Source: Bisporella sp. PMI_857
Lineage: Eukaryota > Ascomycota > Leotiomycetes > Helotiales > Helotiaceae
Direction of reading: 5' to 3'
DNA: 64,000 nt
Assembly: GCA_021307315.1 (NCBI GenBank)
Contig: JAJSPD010000024.1
Coordinates: forward strand, 496,001 to 560,000
In this document: positions 11,867 to 24,337 of the stretch, one piece after another
Layout of the letters: each line of letters begins with the position of its first letter
Numbering within the stretch: position 1 is the first letter of the stretch
Translations under genes and position numbers: made by a program
The notes under the pieces: generated by a model
The model's input: the letters and a program-made list of their open reading frames with translations, nothing else
The model's database searches: none
Told to the model about the DNA's origin: nothing

Positions 11867-12614
11867 TCACACACATTCGCCGTTTCCACAATCGCAATAT
11901 TGATGAGGCCCATCTCTGAGCTGGAATTTGTTCTGATAGATGCAGATCACATATCTTTGACCAAGGAACTCACTGACGACTTGCCAAAGAAACTTTCCGA
12001 ATATGTAATCTCTTGTCCATAAATTGGTAATTGGTGCCCATACGTTAAGCAACGCATATATTTGGTGGACAGAACGGTAAATGATATAGAAAAAGGAAGA
12101 TGTAAGACCGAGGGAGAGTGATGATACGGTGCCTGCAATCACAATATCGACTTAGCATGAGCCCGCCATGCATTTTGATTCAACAATGATGTATCCCGAA
12201 AGTCTGAACAGAATATTTACCACTGAGATTGGACCAGATATTGCCGAGAAGCTCATTTGGAAGCAAGGTGAGATGGCACTTGGAGTCTGGATTCAATCCA
12301 TGTCAGTATCGGTCTACCTCACAAGTACCAATTTTCTAGGGGCTACCAGCTTTAAGATCGACAAGAAACCGCAACTTGTCGATCTGTCGATTAGCCCCAT
12401 TCTCAATACTTCGTTTAAACTTAGTATAGCATTTCCCCAATGAGTTGAGATTCTTGGTCAAGCCTGCTGCTGAGTATGTTCTTGCCTTTCGATGGTACTT
12501 GCTTCTATGGATCGATCTAGGCGTGTGATAGAGTAGATACTGTTTTTGTTTTATAATTCGAGATATATTATCGGAATCGCTGTTTGCCTCTGCGTCTGCT
12601 TCTCCATCCTCCAT
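11867..12614 (-). CDS. F-box protein, probably truncated
   Basis: Exons 12614-12347, 12286-12221 and 12132-11867 give 199 residues. Intron 1 (60 nt) has a GTAGCC donor and an ACTGAC branch. Intron 2 (88 nt) has GTAAAT, a GCTAAG branch and TTGCAG. Both are in phase 1 and keep one frame. The start is the ATG at 12614. At about residues 93-125 sits an F-box-like core, LTLLPNELLGNIWSNLSG followed by SLGLTSSFFYII, typical of the many short fungal F-box proteins that link substrates to SCF ubiquitin ligases through Skp1. The N-terminal 85 residues are acidic and then basic. The frame continues after the stop codon, and a MITE lies about 0.4 kb beyond that open tail, so the gene may be decaying. The assignment rests on motif shape only. 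Confidence 0.6.
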
Positions 12615-15391
12615 GCTTCTTGACCTTGACTGTTCAATCGAGTGGATTTCTTATTGGTGGCTTCGATCTCCAAGTGAGTGAAGCTCCATACTTTTTTGAT
12701 TATTGTCCTCCTTTTAGTACCTTAGCGAGTTATAGTGCCACAGAGGGCAGGACCCTACGAGGCTGGATCTGCTGAATACTGCTCTCACCTCGAGTACCCT
12801 CTTGGGCTTTCTGATTGGTCCTACGGCTCTTTATAGTTACCAGAAATGCTGTCGCTCTAGATACGAGAGATCTTCAGTGCTTAAAGAGGTGCCGCCACGA
12901 TCCACTATTTGCCAAGTACGTGAGTAGAGTGTCATTTCTTCCATCACCACATCTTTCTCTTGGCAAAGGGGATTACAATTGTCATTGGAAGGTGCTCCCT
13001 CAAGAATGAGCTGCAAATTTGCTCATTTTGTCCCATCCCCAGAGTTCAAGGATGTACGGTACGTTCCTTACTGCCTTCTAATACTCAACAAATCGCTTGA
13101 ATTCGTTTTCATAAACGATCGAGCCATATTCGGCGTTAGTCCCTAGACTATCATTTCGATTTCCTGTCCTGTGTTTGTTGAAATATTAGGAGGTATTCAA
13201 TCGTGAGCTATGAAGGCCCCACCAAGGTACTCTTGCGAAGAGGTCACCTGCCATTAGCAAAGAGTCTTTTGGGGTGCAAGCTTCTTTTCAAGTATGATGA
13301 ATGGATAGTCGTTTCCAAACAGTTATAGGACGAGGCTACGGCAAACCTAATTTATCAGCTTATGATCGGTCATGTTAAGCGTTTCAACGTGATAAATTAG
13401 ATATGATCATACCTATACCTTTGGAGTCCCTTAATCACTAGACGAGTAGCACCGTTCAGTGACTCTTACCTAAGGGCCGCGCAGGAGCGTAGATGTTATC
13501 TATAAAGCGTTAGCCGAGGTGATTCGTTTGATTAAATGCTTGCGAAAGCGTTCTTGCTCATGAGCATCTCATGATAGTGTCAGCAGAGAACGGGAAGAGA
13601 GCCTTACGAAGAGAATCGTCACTCGTGATGAAACATGGCGTAGGACTCGTTTTGTCGGCCACCTGAGATTGGCGAGATGGGCTGCTGTCATTGCTTTAAT
13701 ACGTGCTGTCTTCGGCCATGAAAATCAGGTTTGGAGCTGAAGCGGAATCTGCTAATGTTCTAGGAGTTGTTATTCTTCTCCGTTATAATATAGTACATAC
13801 CTAGTATAATTACTGCTGAGCGCTTGAAGGCTAATTTGTTGTTGATTTGTGGTGCGTTTCTTGACGTGTCTCCTTATAATTTTTTGATAAGAAAGAGTTG
13901 TTCTGAGTAAGATAATCGGGTAAAGTTGCTGGATGTTTAGCTTTTACGGAAAGAGGACGGCGTGTCAGGTTCGATACTGGGGTAACTGGGAGTAGCAGGG
14001 ATACAATGATGAGCTGAATAAATGACGCGACACAGTGCCTTTACGTCGATTGTACCCAGCAAGAGTCAGGCATTGGAACTCATACATGGGGTACCAGAGA
14101 ATTTTATTCAACATGAATGAGGTCCGGCTGCAGCATCTCACATTAGTAGTTCATTGGGCAATCAGGAACTGAGCTACTCGTTCCAGCACTACCTACTTCC
14201 TTGCTCCACCATTATGATATTCAGAGCTTTCAGTATAATGATTTCCAGGGCGAAAAGAATGTTCAAATTATACTAAATACCCAAGACGTAGCCTGAAAAA
14301 CAATATATTAAGGGTCAGTAGACTACGTTTGATGAAAATGCTGCCGTTTTTCATCATGAGTTCGGCTGCTCAGGTTCTCGCCCTATGGAGCGGCGAAAGT
14401 ATTTGCCATCTTCAATAAAGGCTCTCTCTTTTTACATGAAGCTTCACATATAGATGGTTCAACGATAGGACCTCATCCAATAGCAGCATCAAATCTAAGC
14501 AGCAAAAGTGAAAGCGCAAAGGAGCACAATCAAGGTATCTCATCCGTTCCACCAAGAAAAGCCAAAAATGGCCCCCAAAACGAAACAGACAGCCCTAAAC
14601 TGGCGTAAACCTACAGATTGGACTCCTCACCCGCGGGGACAATCATTGAACAAGCCGAATCATCCCATGCTACGCAGCGCTGGACGGTTAGCCTCCGTAT
14701 CCTGCATCCACATCTTCGAACTTGGGCAATGCTATACTTGGACCACACAACAGCCTCGTCCTAACATGGCCTCAAATCTAGGTTGTAGGTGATTTGTGAG
14801 AAGATTGATCTGACATGGACCGGATCCTGTGAAATAAACCAGATTTTCTAAAGGTGGTAGGCTGGTATTCCCTGCCGTCTAGGACAGGAAGACAGGGAAA
14901 TGGAATCGCGTTGCTAAGTTCTGTTAGTGTGTTGGCGGTGGTGGGCGGCCGTTTTCTGCCGTTGGATGCCTGAGGGAAAGAGAGGTAGAGATGGCATTGA
15001 CGGGTCAGATAGCTTGGGCTTGTGTGGATTTAGAAGGGGTTATTTTGCTAGTGTTGAGTGATTAACGTTGTCTGAAAGGGACAGTGATAAGACGGTTAGA
15101 TCAGCCCTCCTGTGTGTATGCATGTGAGCTGATCTCTAGGGGATTATTAGTAGAAAAAGAAAGGATGGAATCCAAAGCAGGATGATAAGTATGAGCAGAG
15201 TGCAATAGGAATGATATCACATAAGAACAGCACTCAATTTCCAAAAGCTTTGATAAATAGATTTCTATTTGGTGTTGTAAGAACCTAACGCCAATTCCCA
15301 GGAGACCGAGTCTAACCACCCATATACTAAACGAGTTCTCAAAAATAAGGGATATCTAGTCTCCATACATATCCATATGCACATGTGTATC
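12615..15391. other. Gene-poor region
   Basis: No gene is supported over 2.8 kb. Scattered short frames on both strands lack splice context. One ATG frame at about 14568-14792 (plus) could encode about 74 basic residues, but its composition is unremarkable and nothing supports it. The stretch may contain old transposon remnants, though I could not identify any. Confidence 0.4.
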
Positions 15392-17466
15392 TCATATCCG
15401 AACGCCGTTGATTCCATTAACCAAAGCAGCTGCGCCATTGACGCCCTCTTGCGAGAGAGTATCTGCTGTGATCTGCTTCAAGCAGCCGGCTGCCGCTGCT
15501 ACAAAGCCAAGGTATGGTTTGCTGGGTTGCAGCACCCGAGAAAGGTATTCTGGGTGAAATTGGACGCCAACATACCAAGGATGATCCTTGAGCTCGATGA
15601 TCTCCATTCGTTCGCCCTTATCATCCTTTCCAATGAAATTGAGGCCTCCTTCAGCTAGGCGTTCGATATATTCAGGGTTGACCTCATATCGATGACGATG
15701 CCGCTCGAGAATTTCATTCTTGCCATATAATTTCCGCAGGCGTGACCATTCGGATCCTTCTTGGAATAGTGTTGGTCGGATACCTAACCGCATTGTACCT
15801 CCGAGGTGCGTCTTTGAGATCTCGGGCATGAAGATCACAAGTGGATCAGGGCAGTGCTCGCCATCCAATTCCACAGAGCCAGCATTTGGAATGTCGCATA
15901 TATTCCGCGCATACTCGATGACAGCAATTTGCATACCCAAGCAAATGCCTAGGTACGGGATGCTATGCTCCCGAGCCCATTTTGCTGCGGCAATCATTCC
16001 CTCCGTTCCTCTTGGGCCAAAGCCTCCGGGCACAAGAATGCCTTGTGCCGTACAAACCTCATGCCACGCCTTGTGGAAGTCTGCAGGACTCGCTATTCTA
16101 GTAATATCTTCGAGGTCCGAAGCATCAACCCAGATAAGGTTGAGCTTCTTCCCACATCTCATAGCAGAATGCTCCAGCGACTTGATGACGCTTAAATATG
16201 AGTCATGGAGTTGGATGTACTTCCCAACAAGAACAATAGAGACAGTCTCGCGGACATGCTCTTGTTGTGTTGTAAGTTCAGTCCATTTTGCCCATGTCTT
16301 TTCGCCCCGCTCAATGAGACTTTGCGGCCTATTAATGCTATCAAGACTGAGAAGCGATCGCATCGTCCGGAGGAGACCTTGGCTTTCGAGAAGAACAGGG
16401 ACATGATAGGTAGTAGTGACATTGTGAACTCCAAGAACGTGTTCTGTGGCGACGTCACAGAACATAGCAATCTTCTCGATTGTGCTTTTTGCTAGTGGTT
16501 CTTCACATCTGCATGCAATCTAGGATTGTCAGCAAATGAGGCTTGAAATTCTCTTATTCTTCCTTACCAAATCTGGCAGTAAACCTGCTTGTCCAACAGA
16601 CTTGGTGGCATATTGTGTGGGCTTAGTTTTTTGCTCTCCTTGAATGACAGGAACCAGAGTGACATGAATCTGTAAGAAGTTGCTCTTGCCCACACGCCTC
16701 TTCAATTGCCGGAGAGACTCGATGAAAGGTGCACTCTCGATATCACCCACGGTGCCTCCCAATTCAATAATGCAAACATCAGGCTCCTCCTTGGTGTGAT
16801 CCACGGGCGTTCTAGCGACCCTTTCTATCCAATCTTGCACAGCGTCCGTGAGATGAGGAACCACCTGGACAGTTTTGCCAAGGTAGTCGCCTTTTCGCTC
16901 CTTCTCAATGACATGCTGGTAAATCTTCCCAGTTGTTATATTATTATCCCGGGTAAGGGTGACATCGAGGTATCGTTCGTAGTTTCCAAGATCGAGATCT
17001 GCTTCTCCACCATCATCCAGGACAAAGACTTCGCCATGCCTGATTTGAATATTAACACAGCTTGGAAATCCTGTCCATGGCACAAGACATACTCTAGTGG
17101 ATTCATAAGTCCCGCATCAACATTCATATATGGATCGATCTTGATTGAAGTGACGTGCTTAGAAGGTCAGCTAAATTTTTCTGGCGGTGAGACTCGAGGA
17201 ACATATCTTCAACCCCATCGTCTTGAGCAACAACCCAGCAGAAGAAGCTATTGAAACGTTGAAATCAGCGCTCTGGTCAATCTGTCGTGATACTCCATTG
17301 TGTTCTGAACCTGCGAAATGTTCTGGCGTATATAACATGGAGGGGCATACCAATGGTGCCTTTCCCAATCCCCGAAATCACACCTACAATTCGGTCAATT
17401 TTCATTCTTTCAAGTTCAGGAATGCTAGATGTAGTGCTTACCTCCAGAGACAAGAACATACTTCAT
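15392..17466 (-). CDS. URA7: CTP synthase (glutamine-hydrolysing)
   Basis: Six exons, 17466-17442, 17383-17351, 17247-17207, 17154-17093, 17039-16568 and 16519-15392, give 586 residues. The enzyme makes CTP from UTP, ATP and glutamine, the last step of pyrimidine nucleotide synthesis. The N-terminal synthetase domain starts with [17 protein letters not shown] and continues with [13 protein letters not shown] and FVLDDGGE. The C-terminal class I glutaminase domain shows [12 protein letters not shown], the nucleophile Cys404 in LGICLGMQ, and FHPEYLS for the His-Glu dyad. The first four exons are tiny (25, 33, 41 and 62 nt). To keep the invariant GLK-VTSIK junction, intron 3 must begin with AT and end with AC (17155-17206). 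All other introns are GT-AG. Cytosolic; in many species it forms filaments. Confidence 0.95.
17155..17206 (-). other. Putative AT-AC intron in CTP synthase
   Basis: On the minus strand this 52-nt segment starts ATATGT, has a GCTGAC branch-like motif 15 nt before its end, and stops at CTAAGCAC. Removing exactly these bases joins GGG TTG AAG to GTC ACT TCA, giving the conserved LKVTSIK of CTP synthases. No GT donor with an AG acceptor restores the frame. The donor is the common fungal GTATGT with the first G changed to A, matched by a final C instead of G, so a U2-type AT-AC intron fits better than U12. Confidence 0.7.
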
Positions 17467-18078
17467 TTTGGCGGATTCTACAAGCGTGATGGTGCCCTCG
17501 CTGGCTGTTGCCAGAGGGAAGGAAGAAAAATAGCATCCGCCCTGACAGATTTTGATATACTGTAGTGGTGGTGGTGGGGCCCACTCACTCGAGTCGCGTC
17601 AAAGCTTAACCCGATTTGGCACGCGTTTCGGCGGGGTCGCCACGAGGCTAAATGATGATATTGGAAGTTCTAGCCTTATATGCCAGAACTATCTGGTACT
17701 GCACTTAACCTTAAACAAAGATCTGAGATTTTAAAACAGCGTGCTACGTCTGGAAGGGTTAGATTGAGAAGCTAGTAATGCAGGGCTTGCTAAGAGACTC
17801 AGTCTGCAGCCGACTTATGAATCCAATACCCTCATAGTCCATATATAATAACTGACAAATGTCGAATGTCTGAACTGAAGCCAGACATTCTTGAGTACCA
17901 AATTACCACAATCATGATAGTTGAGCCTTGAAGGCCTCTTCCGAACTCCGTTCTTCTTTCCCAAACGCCAATGCCTGTTGTCTCTTTGCATTCCTGAAAG
18001 AATCGCTCAAAATGCTACCACACTATATTTAGATAACAGTTTTGTGAATATACAAGTAGTTGAAGGGCAGCATATATA
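17467..18078. other. Intergenic between CTP synthase and velvet gene
   Basis: Holds the promoter and 5' leader of CTP synthase and the 3' region of the velvet gene, both on the minus strand. A GGT/GGC-rich spot lies near 17565-17580. No separate gene is supported. Confidence 0.5.
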
Positions 18079-19419
18079 TCAGTGTTTGGCCTTCTTGGCC
18101 GGTCTCTCGTCGTCCATATCATCGTCCATGTCATCATCATTAACATCATCGTCAATATTATCGTCCTCGTCTTCCTCTTCATCTCTGGCGCGAGAAGAGT
18201 TAGCCTTGGAATTGCCTTTCTTCACCGGGATCAAGCAACCTTGTGCTTTCAAAGATTTGGTTAAAGCCGTACTGGCACGCATGCCACGGAAGTCTTTAGC
18301 ATTGAAGACCTGAAAAGGATTGCTTTTAATCATGGCGACCACGGGAGCCTTGTATCCCAAGGTTGTCATATTCTCGCAGTCCAATACCACAAGTGTGAAC
18401 CTCAGACTATATGTCCCTGGCGTCCGGACAGACAGGTCCGGGAATGTGAAGAAACACCTCTCAATGTTATTCTCGTCTTTCCCGTAAAACGGCGATGCAA
18501 TGTTTGTGCCCATTAATCGCCTCTGCTGCCTTCTTTCCGTTGTTATGGGCATTGAACTATCATCCTCATCCAGATCAGGATTCCACAATGTACAGTGAAC
18601 AACATATGTTTCCAATCTATCGTGCGGCTCATCAATATCAAGGACTAGTATCGGCGGTGGATCTACCACTCTTCGATCTCTCTCTCCAAAGCCGCATGCT
18701 CTCGCAGACTCAGGCTGCTGTCGAATAACGAGGGCATACCTTGGCATGATATGAGCGGGTTGAGTACTGGATAAGTTAGCATATAACTAGATATCGGGTA
18801 TGTAAGTTGCTTACTTTGGCTGACTCTTGCTCAAAAGATTGGATATAGGAACGGATCTGTGCTGAGCCCCATCCCGTGGAGAGATTAGAGAAGGAGCTGC
18901 CTGGTTCTGTGAGCCATACTGCGGTCTCTCCTGATCATAGGCGCGATGACTCGCAGGCTCTTGCTGATGGTAAAGACGTTCCATAGAGGCTGGATATGGG
19001 TTAACTTTCTCATACTCTTTGGAACAATCCTCTCTACGCTGACTTATTTTCTTGGATTGACGGCGCTGAGCCTGTGGTGGCTCGTATTGAATTGGAGACA
19101 GAGGCTGTTGCCGCGTATGCGTAGGAACTAGTACTGGCTGTGCATGGGTCTGATAAAGGTGGTGCACAGGTGCATTTGGATTCATCTCACTATAGTGAAG
19201 AGGGTGACTAAGGTACGAAGGTAAGGATTGTTGTTGAGAACCATATACTGGTGGATGGTCTGCGCTATGTTGTTCTCGTTCATGTCTCGAGAGAAGATAA
19301 GACATGGAAGGCAGTTTCATGCTATGGCGATCGCTCCCTTCGGAGGAGCGTTGGTGTGGATACATGGGCCTCGAAGGTGGTGGACTTGGGAATCGGTCAT
19401 GGGTTTGTGACGAGGACAT
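18079..19419 (-). CDS. Velvet-domain transcriptional regulator (VelC-like)
   Basis: Exons 19419-18815 and 18766-18079 give 430 residues; the 48-nt intron has GTAAGC, a perfect TGCTAAC branch and CCAG. Residues 1-200 are a disordered Ser/Pro/Gln/His-rich region. The velvet domain spans about 205-390 and shows RQQPESARACGFGERDRR, DPPPI, the ERCFFTFPDLSVRTPG block and NPFQVFNAKDFRGM. The end is an Asp/Glu-rich tract followed by RPAKKAKH, a likely nuclear localisation signal. Velvet proteins are fungal NF-kB-fold regulators that link light, development and secondary metabolism and form heterodimers. The long N-terminus before a single velvet domain, without the insert of VelB, suggests the VelC branch; assignment within the family is inference. 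A poly-A/T tract adjoins the start codon. Confidence 0.85.
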
Positions 19420-22400
19420 TTTTTTTTTTTGAGGATATTCCCAGGTGGGAAAGCGTCAATGACTATAGCTCTCGGCTTGGGTCGCAGGAAATTTTGAGCT
19501 CGTTGTAATAACGTGCTTAAGTTGGGAAATTCTTCGATTGGCTGAGTGGTTACATCAAACTTCCATTCTCAATGCCCTCGATTGCTCAGATGTCATGTAC
19601 GTTCCCGGCTCGAAATGCAGAGGGCCGTGCAGGTGAGTGTCTAGTTGTCTAGGGATTGGGACAAAATCCTGCGGGTACGCCAGTTTGCATTCTCATTAAT
19701 CCATGAAGAACACGTATGAAAAGTGGTGTGGTATGAAGGTGGAAATATGATGGATGTTCCGTTTGTCAGAGATTGATCATCAACACATATAGAACTTTGG
19801 GACGACAAGACGGTAGCTGCCGCAACTATAGCTGTGTAAAGGAGTTTATGATAATGCTGCGAACCATCCTTTGCCAAAACATGGAGCGTGAGGTGTTTAG
19901 GAGGCTGAAGAGAGTCGAGGGTTGTACGCAGGTGGCATTACTGGTCAGTGTACGAGCCAAGGTTTGCAGTACCGGGCTACTTAGCCATCGATGATACTCG
20001 GTCAAAATTGAGGAATCTGACCGGTGTCCATGGACTGGACTATAGTTGAGCAGGGAAGAGGGGGGGGGAGGCGGCGAATGCAGACAAAGAAAGAAAAGAC
20101 GGGAAGATCGTGTTGATTGTCAGTGAGGAGAGGAAGAAAAGTTGCACTGGCGGAGATATTTCGTAAAGTTGAAGACAGTACAGTACAGTGCAGTATTTGT
20201 GCTGTACACCGCCCGTGAAAGTGCGGGACGGGGGGGGGGGAGGAAACAGCCGTGCACCAGTGGCTGGGTGACTGGGTCGAGGAAAGTGGGTGGCATACAG
20301 GGGGGGACGGCACGGCAAGAAATACATGCAAATTTCAGGTTAGAGCGACTTCTTGGTATTCCTCATCGCTTCCAGAGACCAGGAAATGAGCATCCTCGAT
20401 ACAAATAACCACCAATCATCGCCCTTGCGCTGATTTACCCGAAATAGGCTGTATACAATGACTAATATATACCAGTTGATTATTGGTTGCCTCGGGGTGT
20501 GCTCTACCAGCCTCTTGGACTCCATTTTGATGAGGAATTAGTACAGCACACTCCTGAGCCACCACCACCTATGACAAAATCCTTCAATAAGAAGAACAGT
20601 GAACATCATGCCTACCGGAACAGAACATCTCCCACCATCTAATTTGCGTCGGCTGTAAATTCGATGTTTGTTCCCCCTAAGCGGACCAAGTACTTCCCGA
20701 TGCCATTCCAGCAATAAATTATTATCGTACGATTGCAAACCGCGGTACAGCATCATCCCGACGATGATCATGATAGGCTACCCATACTACGGCAGTTCTA
20801 TGTTTTCTTTTCCGTAGCACTTCCGTCATTGGTCTGCAAGTGTTTGACGATTCAGTGCTGTGCGACCTGAAGAGTGCTGCATCGAGATCTCCCAAAAGTC
20901 GTTGTCTGTGAGACAATCATCAGCTCTTTCTTTGTTCATGAAACTTCGATCCGAGAATGCAGCTTCTCCCCAGGTTAGAGGCAATCCGTGCTGATAGACG
21001 CAATATTCTGCCGTTTGGAGAAGTCTCAAAGACATTATCAAATGGATATACCAGTCTCTATTGACTTAATTGGTGAAAGTTATGATCGTCAAGAGTTGCA
21101 TCTCACCCCCCAAAATGCTAACCGTACCTCGGATAACAGGCAAGCTATCCCAGTCGAGAGCAATCATCAAGTAGCAATTCAGGAATTCAGGATAGGCATC
21201 CGTACATCAATAAGGGCATTGCGACACACCACTATTCGTACCTACAGCCCGAGAGACTGGACACAAATGCAGAAGCCTACATAGCACCGCGAATAGATTC
21301 GAGGAGATTTGCTCATGATCACCACGCTGTTCAAGTCAACGACAAATAATCATCTCAAGGCTTGAACTAAAGTGTAGCGACGACCTGGTGTCCAATTACC
21401 ATGTTCATAAAGTAAAGAGGTGTTAGTCCTATTCATTTTCAAACAGCTTCGAATACATGCAGGCCGACGCCTCTTCGAGACATCAGTTCTTTTCTTACAC
21501 CTCTGCCGCTTAACCATCACACCGCAGAATGATGAAGTGGCAGGCAGGATGATTTCTTTTGATCCTCTCTGCACCTCTTGCTCAACCTCAGATGCATGAC
21601 TGCTTGAGTCTAAAACAAATATGTTTCCACCGAAAATTTACACATTACCTAACAATGCGAAGGCGTTCGGCGAAACAGTACAATCCTGGATTGTACATCG
21701 AGAAATTAAACAACATACCGCTTTTACCCAATCACTGGTGACAACTCTGGTCATGACCACGATCATCAGCATTTAATTGCTTAAGAAACGAGTCATTTGT
21801 ATGCAGCCCGTCGAACGCGCACAGTTCAACTATCACCTGCATCCTGCAAAGTCGATGAATGATCAAAATGACATAACCTGCGACCTATCGCTATTTCTAA
21901 TAAATCTTTCCACTAGAGAAAAACACTGCATTTCGGCCAGCTTTCTAATTGTCTAATGATCCCTTTACCCGGCTACTGGCGCCAGGTATTGTTACACCGG
22001 GAACAGTACTCGACACATGACCAATAGCCCAAACAATTGGAAACAAGGCTATGAGGCCACATGGTACATTCTTACAGTTCAAAACCGATGAAGCATAACG
22101 GTTTAATGTCTACCGAGAGAACCATACCTGTCCTCAACTTTGTTCCTAAGGGAGTGCTCGCATTGATACAGCCCGTAAGTCTAACTGCAGCTAGTGTCAC
22201 AATTGACCCATAGGGTCCATATTATTGTGCAGAGAAAATATTCGACGTCCGCAATTGTTCCTCCTGCTGTGTTACCAATATTTCTTTGTTACACATTGGG
22301 ATTTTTCGACATCTGCTGGAAGTCTCTTATGTGATCTTATCTAGCCGAGCCGTTGTCACTGGTGTAACCGTTGTGTCATATGAGTTTTAATTACTGGCAA

Positions 22401-24337
22401 GCGCTTGCAGTGATATGGATTTACAAATGTATCTTGATTGGAGTGTTTATGGAGAGCTGAAGAATTTGGCATAATACATTCCAACTTCAAGCGTAATTCC
22501 TTCAAGTGGGCATAATGTCTTTCAAGTCTAAATTAGATGTTGAGCTTGCTCTCCGTGCAGTTATCGAGCCTTCGATATTGTTGCAAAGCTATTTCTGCCT
22601 TCAATATATTTCTGTCCGCAGAATCTTTGGTGGTTGGAATCATAGTCGGGATCTCGCGTTGCACTTTCCAAGCCACTCATAAAGGGAGTGGCTTTCTCAA
22701 GTCATTTACGATCTGTCAGATACATACTTGAGCTATAAAAAAGCTGTATGAGAATTCTTGTAGGAGATATGAGGACCTAAATATCACTCGCAATTTGTGC
22801 GGCAAAGATTTTGCTATAACAGTATGTTTACATGGCGCAAATAGATCAGCTTTGGAGCTTCGTCTTGTGAAAGCTATTCTAAACCTCGATTATGTACTCT
22901 AAGCTATAGATTGAAAAAGCGCTATCGAGATCTGCATGCATAGTCTACTGTTTCGTTAAAGAATCTTGTATGTATCTGCACTTTGTTGCAGGCCATACGG
23001 TTTCACCAAGCATGGAATTTCTTGTGGGCCGATACCCAATAACGGACCAAAGTCTTACAAAATAGACTACTTTTTCTAAACATGTCGAAGGCCTCATCAT
23101 ACTAAGAACAATAGTAAAAACCGGCCTTGTCATGTCCTTTGCAAGAACAATTCCATCAACCTTTCTCTTCCCTACCATCGCTTCCTGGACAATATACAAG
23201 TATCCGTACCTCAAAGCACAGCAGCCCTACATTTGCATAGTTTCTTAATGGGCCCAAAACTCCTAGGTGAAGGAGATTTATATCATTAGAACATTTCCTT
23301 CCGTTGCCTGTTGGGACATTGACATATAACTCACTATCTATGCGCTAGCATAGCTTTCCAAAAGACACTAAAGTCCAACCAAGAGGCGCAAGGCTTAAAT
23401 TCTAGCCTTGTATCTTAATCATCTCATTATTCTCATCCAAAAGTTCGCCTCTCCTCTCTACTCATGAATTGGGCCTACTGCATAAAATGTCATGATCTCC
23501 TAACCCAGCAGTAGAAAGCCTACGTCCGAAGCAAGGCGACGACTCCTAGACACTTGGAAAGCTCAACCTAGATCCAATATTTCTTGTTAAAGTATTTCTG
23601 CGAGCGCCTCCTCACTGGTGGAGAAAGTTCATTGGGGGATGAAAGGCGGATACTTGATGAAGTTTCGCGACGGATGTCTTTTATTGTCGAATCTGCTTAG
23701 GAGGAAGCTTAGATGCCAGGAGTTGACATCTGCTATTCGAAGCCGCGATACAGCCTGAAATGGTGAACCAAGCTTGTAAGGTGTCGTATAGGATTTCGTC
23801 GAGTCTTCAAGGTTAACCTCGGGAGACAATGAGATGCAAGTATCCACTGCTATGGAGAGGAGAGTTAGATCTGTTGTTCGACGTATAGAATTCGAGTATT
23901 TGCATGGGAGTTCCCTGGTATATCCAAGATAGACGCGTAGTCTTTCCTTGGTAGAGAATTCTTGGTATTCAAATCTCACTTATGTTAATCAGCAGATCTA
24001 CCAACTCGCTTCCAGTCCACCAAGACGTCTGAAACATCTTAAGCATGAGATCTCACCCGCAACTTCCTGTTTAAATTTCCGTTAATTGAACTTTTTTTTT
24101 TAAATTAGGAGATCACTTGTGCCATTGTGAAATCTCAAATTATGGATATCATATTACAGCAAAAGAGTATCTAAATGCAAGACATCGTTTCAATACGAAT
24201 CTATATCTTACACACATCCCTCTCAGACTCCGGGTACCTCCTTCCCATCCGCCTCACGAAAAAAAAAACCCCCCCACAATCAACAAGAAGCTCAAACAAC
24301 TCGTAACGCAACGTCGATATCTACTAGGAGGCTAGGA
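19420..24337. other. Large gene-free region upstream of velvet gene
   Basis: Nearly 5 kb without a convincing gene. It contains G-run tracts near 20060 and 20230, GTACAGTACAGTGCAG-type repeats near 20180, and many short frames with non-ATG starts. One minus-strand stretch at 23629-23978 stays open for 116 codons with gene-like codon choice behind a possible acceptor, but has no matching upstream exon; it may be a remnant. A poly-T tract is at about 24090 and an A/C homopolymer junction at about 24259-24277. Long upstream regions of this kind are common for developmental regulators. Confidence 0.4.
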
